Assembly: GCA_903921455.1 (NCBI GenBank)
Contig: CAIXPZ010000090.1
Location: forward strand, 1-50,001
Length of the DNA stretch: 50,001 nucleotides
Origin: an uncultured Verrucomicrobia subdivision 3 bacterium
GTDB taxonomy: Bacteria > Verrucomicrobiota > Verrucomicrobiae > Limisphaerales > UBA11358
Direction: 5' to 3'
Shown one piece after another: positions 17,837 through 26,164 of this stretch (position 1 is the stretch's first letter; each line of letters begins with the position of its first letter). Made by a program: the position numbers and the translations under genes. The notes below the pieces were generated by a model that worked only from the letters and a program-made list of their open reading frames with translations, searched no databases and was not told where the DNA came from.

Positions 17837-19672
17837 ATGAAAAATGAAACCGTTCTAACGTGGCTCGGAAAATCAATTCTCCCAGGCAGCTTTGTGGCCT
17901 GTCTGCTGGCAACGAATCTAATGGCGGTGGAAAATCTAGACACTGAAGCCCGTGTCAAAGCGTTGCTCGCGCAGATGACGCTGGAGGAAAAAATCGGCCA
18001 GATGGTGCAGGCTGACGTGAAAGCGCTCGACGGCCCCGGCGATGTTAAAAAATACTTACTCGGCTCGGTCTTGAGTGGCGGTTCTTCTGATCCGGTCTCC
18101 GGCAACACGGCGCAGGATTGGTTGAATCTCGTTGAAGGCTTGCAAAATGAGGCGCTCCATACGCGGCTGAAAATTCCCCTGGTTTACGGCATTGACGCCG
18201 TGCATGGCCAAAACAACATTGAAGGCGCGGTCATCTTTCCGCACAACATCGGGTTGGGGGCCACGCGGAATCCAAAGCTGATTGAGGCGGCCGCCCGCAT
18301 CACGGCCGAGGAGATGGCCGGCTGTGGCACGCGCTGGGCATTCGCGCCCTGTTTGGCCGTGGCGCGCAATGAGCGCTGGGGGCGCACTTATGAGAGCTAT
18401 GGCGAATCACCCGAACTGGTCTCGGAACTTGGTGCGGCGGCGGTGCGCGGATTGCAGGGTGCCAAACTTTCAGATTCCACGGCAGTGCTGGGTTGTGCCA
18501 AGCATTTTCTCGCTGATGGCGGCACGACGAACGGCACGGACCAAGGCAACACGATTTGTGACGAGGCGACCTTGCGGAAAATATTTCTGCCGCCTTATCT
18601 CGCCGCCATCAAGGCGGGCGTTGGTTCCATCATGGTTTCCTACAGCAGTTGGAACGGGGTGAAAATGCACGGCAATAAATATCTTTTGACGGACGTGTTG
18701 AAAGGTGAATTGGGCTTCAAGGGATTTCTCGTTTCCGATTGGGCGGCGATTGACCAGATCTCTCCCGATTTCAAAAATGACATCGAACAATCCGTCAACG
18801 CCGGTTTGGATATGGTGATGATTCCCTATGCAGTGGGCCATACGAACAACTACGTCGAGTTCATCCAGGACCTGAAGTCGCTCGTCGCTGCGGGCAAGGT
18901 TCCACAGTCGCGTATTGATGATGCGGTGAGCCGCATCTTGCGCATCAAATTTCAGCTGGGCCTCTTTGAACAGCCGTTTACCGAGCATGCGTTGACGGCA
19001 TCCGTCGGTTCACCGGAACACCGCGCGGTGGCGCGCGACTGTGTGCGGCAATCGTTGGTGCTGCTTAAAAATGAAAATCATGCCTTGCCGCTGGCGAAGA
19101 ATTTAAAGCGCTTGCACGTCGCCGGCTTGGGCGCCGACGATCTGGGGATGCAATGTGGCGGTTGGACGGTGGATTGGCAGGGACGTCTGGGCTTAGTCAC
19201 GCCCGGCGGCACCACGTTGCTGGCCGCGATTCGTAAACTTGTTTCTCCGGGCACGGAAGTGACATATTCAGCCGATGGTAGTGGGGCGCCCGGTGCGGAT
19301 GCGGTCGTCGTTGTTGTGGGTGAAAAGCCTTATGCGGAAGGTAAAGGCGATCGCAAAGATTTGACTCTTTCGTCCGCAGATCTCGCTGTGATCAAGCAAG
19401 CCCGGTCGGCGAATGTGCCCGTCACTGTGGTTGTGTATTCCGGGCGGCCGCTTGTGCTTGGCTCAGCACTTGCCGATTGCGATGCCCTGGTGGCGGCGTG
19501 GTTGCCTGGCACTGAAGGCGACGGCGTCGCTGACGTGCTTTTTGGCGATTATAAGCCAACGGGAAAGTTGCCGCGCCTTTGGCCGAAGGATAATCGCCAA
19601 CTGGCTCTTCCCTTGAAAGGTTCCACTGGGGGCCAGCCGCTTTATCCGTTTGGATTTGGCCTGACTTATTGA
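17837..19672 (+). CDS. Glycoside hydrolase family 3 beta-glucosidase / exo-1,4-beta-xylosidase
   Basis: Removes terminal beta-linked glucose or xylose from oligosaccharides. 611 residues: an N-terminal signal/hydrophobic segment (LPGSFVACLLATNLMA), the GH3 barrel (about 38-390) with EEKIGQM, VYGIDAVHG and AKHFLADGG, nucleophile Asp301 in LVSDWAAID, and the alpha/beta sandwich domain (about 400-611) with QSLVLLKNE. It ends without the C-terminal fibronectin-III domain of longer family members. Sequence alone does not separate glucosidase from xylosidase; the nearby GH10 xylanase makes xylosidase activity attractive. The agarase-like gene starts 6 nt downstream, so the two are probably co-transcribed. 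Confidence 0.9.
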   Translation: MKNETVLTWLGKSILPGSFVACLLATNLMAVENLDTEARVKALLAQMTLEEKIGQMVQADVKALDGPGDVKKYLLGSVLSGGSSDPVSGNTAQDWLNLVEGLQNEALHTRLKIPLVYGIDAVHGQNNIEGAVIFPHNIGLGATRNPKLIEAAARITAEEMAGCGTRWAFAPCLAVARNERWGRTYESYGESPELVSELGAAAVRGLQGAKLSDSTAVLGCAKHFLADGGTTNGTDQGNTICDEATLRKIFLPPYLAAIKAGVGSIMVSYSSWNGVKMHGNKYLLTDVLKGELGFKGFLVSDWAAIDQISPDFKNDIEQSVNAGLDMVMIPYAVGHTNNYVEFIQDLKSLVAAGKVPQSRIDDAVSRILRIKFQLGLFEQPFTEHALTASVGSPEHRAVARDCVRQSLVLLKNENHALPLAKNLKRLHVAGLGADDLGMQCGGWTVDWQGRLGLVTPGGTTLLAAIRKLVSPGTEVTYSADGSGAPGADAVVVVVGEKPYAEGKGDRKDLTLSSADLAVIKQARSANVPVTVVVYSGRPLVLGSALADCDALVAAWLPGTEGDGVADVLFGDYKPTGKLPRLWPKDNRQLALPLKGSTGGQPLYPFGFGLTY

Positions 19673-19678
19673 AGTGAT

Positions 19679-21076
19679 ATGAGAATTCTTTGGCGGAGCA
19701 GTATCTTGCTGTTTGCTATACCTTTGGTTGTCGATTTGGTGCAAGCCGAGTCGGGGATGGTCTCGGTGCCGGTGCAAGTTGCCCCTGGTAAAAACTGGAC
19801 CAACTATCCGACCCGCACCTTGGCGGCTTTGTCAAAAACGGCGGCGAATCAGATCGATTCGGGGTTGGATCAGTATGGCGGCTTGCTCGCGCATAAAGCG
19901 ACGGCAACCGGATTTTTTTATCCCAAGAAAGTTGGTGGACGTTGGTGGTTAGTCGACCCCGATGGCGGTTTGTTTATTCACAAGGCCGTCGTTGCTGTGT
20001 CTCAAAATGGCGGCAATAATGCCCGGGCGGCGTTGAAACAGAAATTCGGAAGCGAATCGAACTGGGTTGCCGAAACGACCAGCTTGCTTCATTCCAATGG
20101 CTTTAATGGTCTCGGTGCGTGGTCGGATACCGACCGGTTCGGGGCAGCTTCACAGCAATTGGTTTATACTCGTATTTGGAATTTCATGAGTAGTTACGGC
20201 GCGAAACGTGGCGGCACCTATCAGCAATCGGGCCATATGGGTTATCCCAAGGACTGTATTTTTGTGTTTGATCCCGAATTTGAAAAATTCTGTGACATTT
20301 ATGCCAAATCGTTGGCCAAGTCCAAGGATGATCCGTGGCTGCTCGGCCATTTTTCCGACAATGAGATGCCCTTCAAGCGCGAGGCGATTATCAACTATCT
20401 CCAGTTGCCCGACCGGGATCCCGGTCATCAAGCGGCGCTGGCGTGGCTCCAGGTGCGGCATGGTTCGCGCGCAACGATCAAAGACATCACCGACCAGGAT
20501 CGCAAAGACTTTTTGGCGCTGGTCACAGATCGCTATTATGGAATTGTCTCGAAGGCCATCAAGAAATATGACCCCAATCACTGCTTTCTTGGCTCACGGT
20601 TTCACGGCGGCGAGTTGAATTATCCTGAAGTTTTTAAGGCGGCTGGCAAATATGTGGACGTGCTGGCGGTAAATTATTATCGCACTTGGACGCCTTCGCC
20701 GGAGAAGCTGGCGATGTGGTCGCAGGAATCGGGGCGACCCATCCTGATCACCGAATGGTATGTGAAGGGTGTCGACTCTGGATTGCCCAATAACAGCGGA
20801 GCGGGGTGGATCGTGAAAACCCAGCGCGACCGCGGACTGTTTTATCAGAATTTCACGCTCGGGCTGCTCGAGTCCAAAGTCTGCGTTGGCTGGCATTGGT
20901 TCAAGTATATCGACAACGACCCTTTGGAGCCGGGCACCGAACCATCAAATCGCGATTCAAATAAAGGCATCGTCACTTCGCGCTACGAGCCGTATCCGGC
21001 TTTGTTAAACGAGATGAAGCCCCTAAATGATCGTGTCTATTCCCTGGCGGACTATTTTGATAAATCAGCCAACTAA
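19679..21076 (+). CDS. Secreted agarase-like (GH50-type) glycoside hydrolase, stand-alone paralogue
   Basis: 465 residues with an N-terminal signal peptide (MRILWRSSILLFAIPLVVDL) and a single catalytic domain. It matches the C-terminal half of the protein at 4129-6819 nearly end to end: GRWWLVDPDGG, DPWLLGHFSDNE with probable acid/base Glu229, ITEWYVKGVDSG with probable nucleophile Glu359, and ESKVCVGWHWFKY. The beta-strand-repeat half of the paralogue is absent, so this copy is probably soluble in the periplasm or medium. The clan GH-A fold and retaining mechanism follow from the family; agar or agar-like specificity is not proven. It closes the plus-strand saccharolytic block. Confidence 0.78.
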   Translation: MRILWRSSILLFAIPLVVDLVQAESGMVSVPVQVAPGKNWTNYPTRTLAALSKTAANQIDSGLDQYGGLLAHKATATGFFYPKKVGGRWWLVDPDGGLFIHKAVVAVSQNGGNNARAALKQKFGSESNWVAETTSLLHSNGFNGLGAWSDTDRFGAASQQLVYTRIWNFMSSYGAKRGGTYQQSGHMGYPKDCIFVFDPEFEKFCDIYAKSLAKSKDDPWLLGHFSDNEMPFKREAIINYLQLPDRDPGHQAALAWLQVRHGSRATIKDITDQDRKDFLALVTDRYYGIVSKAIKKYDPNHCFLGSRFHGGELNYPEVFKAAGKYVDVLAVNYYRTWTPSPEKLAMWSQESGRPILITEWYVKGVDSGLPNNSGAGWIVKTQRDRGLFYQNFTLGLLESKVCVGWHWFKYIDNDPLEPGTEPSNRDSNKGIVTSRYEPYPALLNEMKPLNDRVYSLADYFDKSAN

Positions 21077-21156
21077 GTCGCAAGGGTAAGCACTGGTTGG
21101 CGCACCCAAGTCACTTCCCAAAATGAAATCGAGGTGAAAGTCCCTGTTCTGCGAGC

Positions 21157-22230
21157 TTACTTCGGCTCGTTCGCAAAACTTTCCATTAGTTGGCTTTCCG
21201 GGTTGGGGAACCAAGCGGGAAACAACAGCACATCACCCTGACTTCGGGCGGTGGCAATTATGGCCCAGTCCCGTGGGGCGTTGCTGATATCCAGAACTTG
21301 AAAGGATCCGGGGAATAAACGTCGAGCCCAGTTCGCGGTCTTCGGCGAATCGCCCTTGCGCAAAGACAGATAAGGCGCGCTGAATGCCCGGTAAGGTAGA
21401 TAGTGATGTTCCGGAATCAACAGTATGTCCGGACGTAGCTTTGCTACTTGGCGGAGTTGCCACAACTCATCGGGGCGCCGGATCCCGCCGTTGGAATCTA
21501 TATAAAACATCGTTGCTCCCCAGCGCTTTCGAGCATAGTCAATCTTTTCGAGCAATAGCTGCTTCGTGTTGATCACCTGAGTTTGCCGGGGCTGACCGGT
21601 GTCGAAAACCAATTGCTGCGGACGAATCGTCAATCCGACTCGCAGCCCGGCGCCCCGCAGGCGTCCCAAAAACTCGTCCGCCACCGCCGCCATTTCTGGC
21701 GCCAAATGACCCAGTTCACGGGGATCTCCGATGAACGTGGTCTTGTGTGGGAACTGTTCTCCCTCCACGTCCCACACAATCACGCCTTGTGCCCCCGTCC
21801 GCTTCAGTATCGCAATGCTGCGGTCGGTGTAATCCAACAGCGCTGTTCGGAATCGTTGCAGTCCGTTCGTTCCCGTGACATCCAAATTCGGATCATTGAA
21901 CCAACCGCGCGGATTCTTAGCTGAGGAATGGTAGTCCGACGCCAGAAATAAGGTGCCAATCGGCCGGCGGTCAGGCCAGTGAACCTTTATCGGCAGAACG
22001 AACGGTATGCCGACTAAGATGATTGTAGCCAGCAGAATCAGGGTGCCGCCGGCAATCAGGATTTTTTTCTTTCCGCTCCGTCGGCATGTCACCGTTGTTC
22101 CCTTGCGGATGATTTGTGGAACTGGCACCAGATTCTTACAGTGCGGGCATTTGACTTTTCGGCCGCGATACTTGTCATCGCATTGCAGCGACTGGTCGCA
22201 ATTGGGACAGAAGATTTTGATTTTAGCCAT
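21157..22230 (-). CDS. Zinc-ribbon, membrane-anchored TIM-barrel-like protein of unknown function
   Basis: 357 residues with an unusual architecture. A cytoplasmic N-terminal zinc ribbon has Cys8, Cys11, Cys28 and Cys31 (CPNC, then KYRGRKVKCPHC). One transmembrane helix follows (about 57-80). The exported part (85-357) looks like a glycoside-hydrolase-type barrel with acidic strand ends such as VIVWDVEGEQ, MFYIDSNGG and LLIPEHHY. I do not recognise a named family. It lies 40 nt downstream of glmS on the same strand and may share its transcript, hinting at cell-envelope amino-sugar metabolism; that link is weak inference. It converges with the agarase-like gene. Confidence 0.6.
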   Translation of the reverse strand: MAKIKIFCPNCDQSLQCDDKYRGRKVKCPHCKNLVPVPQIIRKGTTVTCRRSGKKKILIAGGTLILLATIILVGIPFVLPIKVHWPDRRPIGTLFLASDYHSSAKNPRGWFNDPNLDVTGTNGLQRFRTALLDYTDRSIAILKRTGAQGVIVWDVEGEQFPHKTTFIGDPRELGHLAPEMAAVADEFLGRLRGAGLRVGLTIRPQQLVFDTGQPRQTQVINTKQLLLEKIDYARKRWGATMFYIDSNGGIRRPDELWQLRQVAKLRPDILLIPEHHYLPYRAFSAPYLSLRKGDSPKTANWARRLFPGSFQVLDISNAPRDWAIIATARSQGDVLLFPAWFPNPESQLMESFANEPK

Positions 22231-22270
22231 TTGATGTTCGGCTAACCCGGCTGTCGGTTAAACAAAGTCT

Positions 22271-24121
22271 TTACTCCACGGTCACGCTTTTTGCTAGGTT
22301 TCGCGGCTTGTCCACATCGCAGCCGCGGGCGACGGCGATGTGATACGCGAACAGTTGCAGCGGCACGCTGGCCAGGACGGGATTCAGCAAGTCAAGTGTC
22401 GTCGGCAGGTAAATCACCTCATTCGCCACTTTCTTGATGCCTTTGTCGCCTTCCGTCGCCAGCGCGATGATCGGGCCTTTGCGGGCGCGGATCATGGCGA
22501 GGTTTGCCATGGTCTTGTCATACATCGCATCCTGTGGCACGAGGAAAACCGTGGGCGTCTGTTCGTCAATCAGCGCGATCGGCCCGTGCTTCATCTCCGC
22601 CGCCGAATAACCTTCGGCGTGGATGTAGGAAATTTCCTTCAGCTTCAGCGCGCCTTCGAGCGCAATCGGGAACGTGTAGCCCCGACCGAGGAAAAAGAAG
22701 TCGTCCGCCTTGGCGTATTTCCTGGCGATTTTCTTTAACCTGTCATTTTGTGCGAGAATTTTTTCAATCTGGTTCGGCAGGGCTTCGAGTCCGTGTAGCA
22801 CATCCAGCGCGCGCTTGGCGGAAAGATGTCGCATCCGTCCCAGATGCACTGCGAGCAGTGTCAGAATGGAAATAGTCGAGACGAAAGCCTTTGTTGAGGC
22901 CACGCCGATTTCCGGGCCGGCGTGCATATAGATACCGCCGTCAGACTCGCGGGCGATGGTGCTGCCCACGACATTGACGATGGCGAGCGCGCGGTGTCCG
23001 CGCCGCTTCGCTTCGCGTAATGCCGCCAGCGTATCCGCCGTTTCGCCGGACTGTGACAGAACCAGCAGAACGGTGTTTTTTTCCAGCGGACAATTGCGGT
23101 AGCAAAATTCATGCGCAAACTCGACTTCAACGGGAATCTGGGCGAGTTCCTCGATCAAATATTCGCCCACGAGCGCCGCGTGCCAGCTCGTGCCGCTCGC
23201 CGCGATGACAATGCGGTCAATGCCTCGCAGCTCGGCGGCGGTCATGTTCAATCCTCCGAACTTGGCGGTCGCGCCTTCAAAATCCAGCCGCCCGCGCAGC
23301 GCGTTCAACACCGTTTGCGGCTGCTCGTAAATTTCCTTGAGCATGAAGTGCGCATGTTTGCCGCGCGCTGCGTCCTCCTGCGAAAATTCTAGGTTGCTGA
23401 TTTGCACGTTGGCCGTATCCGTGCCGAGATTGGAAACATCGAAGCGTTCCGGCGTGATGGTCGCCACGTCGTAGTCATTCAGGTAAACCACTTTTTTCGT
23501 GTGGGCGACGATGGCGTTGGCGTCGCTGGCAAGGAAGTTTTCGTTCTTGCCGATGCCGATGATGAGTGGCGAGCCGCGGCGTGCCCCGATGATCGTGTCC
23601 GGAAAATCTGTGCAGATGACTGCGAGCCCGTAAGTGCCGATCACTTCGCGTAGGGCATCGGCGACTGCCAGGCTTAACGAATCACCATTTTTGCTGGTGC
23701 GTTTGGCATAATGCTCGCCGATCAGATGCGCGAGGACCTCAGTATCAGTGTCGGATTTGAATTTATGTCCGGCGCGGATCAGTCGCTGTTTTAGCGCGTC
23801 GTAATTTTCAATGACGCCGTTGTGGACGACGGCGATTTTACCGGAAGCGTCGAGATGCGGATGGCAATTGGCGTCGGACGGAACCCCGTGCGTTGCCCAG
23901 CGGGTGTGGGCGATGCCGAGGTTGCCGGCGGCGGGTTCGGCTTTCAGGACGCGGGCGATGCCTTCATCAATCCGGCCTCTTTTTTTGCGGAGCGAAAGCA
24001 AGGTCTTGTCCAGGACCGCTACGCCGGCGCTGTCGTAGCCGCGATATTCCAATCGCCGCAACCCCTCCAGCAGGATGGGTGAGGCTGCTTTTTTTCCGAC
24101 ATATCCAATGATGCCACACAT
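22271..24121 (-). CDS. glmS: Glutamine-fructose-6-phosphate aminotransferase (isomerizing)
   Basis: Converts fructose 6-phosphate and glutamine to glucosamine 6-phosphate, the committed step to UDP-GlcNAc for peptidoglycan and LPS. 616 residues, normal length. It starts MCGIIGYVG, with Cys2 as the glutaminase nucleophile after Met removal. The glutaminase domain (1-225) is followed by two SIS domains (about 290-430 and 460-605) with SQSGETADTL and the C-terminal DKPRNLAKSVTVE. It lies 3 nt downstream of gmhB, so the two are co-transcribed. There is no room between them for a glmS ribozyme. Confidence 0.97.
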   Translation of the reverse strand: MCGIIGYVGKKAASPILLEGLRRLEYRGYDSAGVAVLDKTLLSLRKKRGRIDEGIARVLKAEPAAGNLGIAHTRWATHGVPSDANCHPHLDASGKIAVVHNGVIENYDALKQRLIRAGHKFKSDTDTEVLAHLIGEHYAKRTSKNGDSLSLAVADALREVIGTYGLAVICTDFPDTIIGARRGSPLIIGIGKNENFLASDANAIVAHTKKVVYLNDYDVATITPERFDVSNLGTDTANVQISNLEFSQEDAARGKHAHFMLKEIYEQPQTVLNALRGRLDFEGATAKFGGLNMTAAELRGIDRIVIAASGTSWHAALVGEYLIEELAQIPVEVEFAHEFCYRNCPLEKNTVLLVLSQSGETADTLAALREAKRRGHRALAIVNVVGSTIARESDGGIYMHAGPEIGVASTKAFVSTISILTLLAVHLGRMRHLSAKRALDVLHGLEALPNQIEKILAQNDRLKKIARKYAKADDFFFLGRGYTFPIALEGALKLKEISYIHAEGYSAAEMKHGPIALIDEQTPTVFLVPQDAMYDKTMANLAMIRARKGPIIALATEGDKGIKKVANEVIYLPTTLDLLNPVLASVPLQLFAYHIAVARGCDVDKPRNLAKSVTVE

Positions 24122-24124
24122 AAG

Positions 24125-24670
24125 TTATTTCTGGCTTAAAACCCATTCTGCCATTTCCACCAAACCATCCACGACTACCGCGCGCTTGATTGGTTCTGTG
24201 CCACCGCGTTCCACTTCCGCGCCGTAGCCGGTGCGCACGAGGATGCATTTTTTTACGCCGGCATTCCAGCCGCATTCCAAGTCGATCAGCTTGTCCCCGA
24301 CCATGTAGCTTTTCGCAAGGTTCAAATGAAACTCGTCGCGCGCATCGAATAAAAACTGCGGCGACGGCTTGCGCACCCGGCTGGGTTGGTCGGGCGCTTC
24401 CGGCGCGATGTAGGTTTTCTCGAAGTGCACGCCGTCGCGCGCGAAATCGCGGCTGACGCGCTCATTGACGCGTTCGGCGTCGGCTAGCGTAAAATATCCG
24501 CGCCCGATGCCGGACTGGTTGGTGACGATGAAGAGCTTGAATCCGGCATCGGAAAGTTTTTTTAACGCCGCCCCCGCGTCGGGAAAAATCTCCACGTCTT
24601 CGGGGCGGTGCAGGTAATTTTTTTCCGCGATGAGCGTGCCATCGCGGTCGAGAAATATCGCGCGGTTCAT
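24125..24670 (-). CDS. gmhB: HAD-IIIA phosphatase, D-glycero-D-manno-heptose 1,7-bisphosphate 7-phosphatase type
   Basis: 181 residues, the usual GmhB/HisB-N size. Nucleophile Asp8 and acid/base Asp10 lie in FLDRDGTL, with FIVTNQSGIGRG and a late YMVGDKLIDLE motif. In the family this enzyme dephosphorylates heptose bisphosphate for LPS inner-core synthesis. The Cys/His zinc loop of the E. coli enzyme is not present: the equivalent stretch reads YIAPEAPDQPSRVRKPSP with no Cys. Zinc-free members exist, but the substrate could also be another sugar phosphate. It is the first gene of a minus-strand unit with glmS. Confidence 0.82.
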   Translation of the reverse strand: MNRAIFLDRDGTLIAEKNYLHRPEDVEIFPDAGAALKKLSDAGFKLFIVTNQSGIGRGYFTLADAERVNERVSRDFARDGVHFEKTYIAPEAPDQPSRVRKPSPQFLFDARDEFHLNLAKSYMVGDKLIDLECGWNAGVKKCILVRTGYGAEVERGGTEPIKRAVVVDGLVEMAEWVLSQK

Positions 24671-24778
24671 GTTGCGGGCAAATAGTGGGCAGATTGTGGC
24701 AAGAATGGAATTGAATTTTTCAATTAGTGCGGTCAGGATACGCCGTCTTTACGGTCAGCATTTTAATATTCTAAACAC

Positions 24779-26068
24779 ATGAGCACTAAAGGCAGACTTG
24801 GAATTCTGGTCGGCGGCGGTCCGGCCCCCGGACTCAACGGCGTCATCGCGGCGGCCACCATCGAAGGTATCAATCAGGGCTACGAGGTCATCGGTTTCCG
24901 CGACGGCTTCAAATACATCGCGCAGGGCGACACGACGCAGATTAAGCCGCTATCCATCCGCGACGTGAAGGATATCCATCTCAAGGGCGGCTCGATTCTG
25001 GGCACCGCCCGCACGAATCCGACCAAGTCGCCGGAGCAGATGAAGAATATTTTTACCGTTTTCGAAAAGCTCGGCATCACTGCGCTGGTCAGCATCGGCG
25101 GTGATGACACGGCGTTCTCCGCCAGCTATGTGGCCAAATACAGCCAGGGCAAAATCAAAGTTGCCCATGTGCCCAAGACGATTGACAACGACCTGCCGCT
25201 GCCCGGCACCGCGCCGACATTTGGTTACGAAACCGCCCGTCACTACGGCGTCCAGATTGTCCGCAACCTCATCGAGGATGCGCGCACCACGTCGCGGTGG
25301 TATCTCATCATCAGCATGGGTCGTGCGGCGGGACATCTCGCGCTCGGCATCGCGAAAGCTTCGGCGGCCACGCTATCGATCATCTCCGAGGAGTTTCGCG
25401 GGCGTCCGGTCACGGTGGATGAAGTTTGCGACATTATTATCGGTTCCATTATCAAACGCACCGCCGAAGGCTCGCGCTACGGCCTCGTCGTGCTCGCCGA
25501 GGGCTTGATCGAATCGCTCGGTGAAAAAGGTCTCGTGGCGGCGCTGCCCGAAGGCCAGCTTGAACGCTTCGGCAAGGTCATCCGTGACGATCACGGCCAT
25601 CTGCGCCTCGGCGAAATCGAATTCGGACGCCTCATGAAAGAGCTGTTGACCGTGCGTCTCGAAAAGCTCGGCATCAAGATGGCGTTCATCGACAAGGATC
25701 TCGGTTATGAACTGCGTTGCGCGGACCCGATTCCGTTTGACGCTGAATACACGCGCGATCTGGGCTATGCGGCGGTGAAATTTCTCCGCTCGCCCCTCGC
25801 CGAAAAATATGGCGCCATCATTAGCTTCGTGGATGGTAAAATGAACCCGCTGCCCTTCGACGATATGTTGGATCCCAAGACCGGGCGTATGCAGAACCGC
25901 AAGGTCAACGTGGACGGCGAAGCCTTTGAATGCGCGCAGGCCTACATGATTCGTCTTGAACGCGAGGATTTCGAGGATCATAAGCAGTTGGCTAAACTCG
26001 CCGCCGTCATCAAAGTGACGCCGGAAGATTTCAAGAAGCGTTTCGGTTACCTCGTTGGCATCAAGTAA
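24779..26068 (+). CDS. 6-phosphofructokinase, probable pyrophosphate-dependent type
   Basis: 429 residues of the PFK superfamily, cytoplasmic glycolysis/gluconeogenesis. The N-terminus has GGGPAPGLNG. The phosphoryl-donor site reads GGDD with Asp110, and the catalytic loop reads PKTIDND with Lys133. In ATP-PFKs these positions are normally Gly (GGDG, PGTIDND), while PPi-PFKs carry Asp and Lys. The sequence therefore predicts PPi as donor and a reversible reaction. The gene diverges from gmhB across 108 nt and is followed by its own terminator. ATP use cannot be excluded, because some family members deviate from the rule. Confidence 0.88.
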   Translation: MSTKGRLGILVGGGPAPGLNGVIAAATIEGINQGYEVIGFRDGFKYIAQGDTTQIKPLSIRDVKDIHLKGGSILGTARTNPTKSPEQMKNIFTVFEKLGITALVSIGGDDTAFSASYVAKYSQGKIKVAHVPKTIDNDLPLPGTAPTFGYETARHYGVQIVRNLIEDARTTSRWYLIISMGRAAGHLALGIAKASAATLSIISEEFRGRPVTVDEVCDIIIGSIIKRTAEGSRYGLVVLAEGLIESLGEKGLVAALPEGQLERFGKVIRDDHGHLRLGEIEFGRLMKELLTVRLEKLGIKMAFIDKDLGYELRCADPIPFDAEYTRDLGYAAVKFLRSPLAEKYGAIISFVDGKMNPLPFDDMLDPKTGRMQNRKVNVDGEAFECAQAYMIRLEREDFEDHKQLAKLAAVIKVTPEDFKKRFGYLVGIK

Positions 26069-26084
26069 TAATCATTTCAAAGTG

Positions 26085-26120
26085 AAACGGCGGCGGGAAA
26101 ATTTCCGGCGCCGTTTTCCT
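26085..26120 (+). terminator. Intrinsic terminator after phosphofructokinase
   Basis: An 8-bp perfect stem (AAACGGCG at 26085-26092 with CGCCGTTT at 26109-26116) is followed by TTCCTTT, 17 nt after the PFK stop codon. It separates the kinase gene from the polyketide cluster. Confidence 0.7.
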
Positions 26121-26164
26121 TTCAATAAATTCGCGCAAGCGCCGTCCCTGCGCTAGAGTCCAGC

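Noticed and set aside
24122..24124. A glmS ribozyme before glmS
   Set aside because: Only 3 nt separate gmhB and glmS, so there is no room for one.
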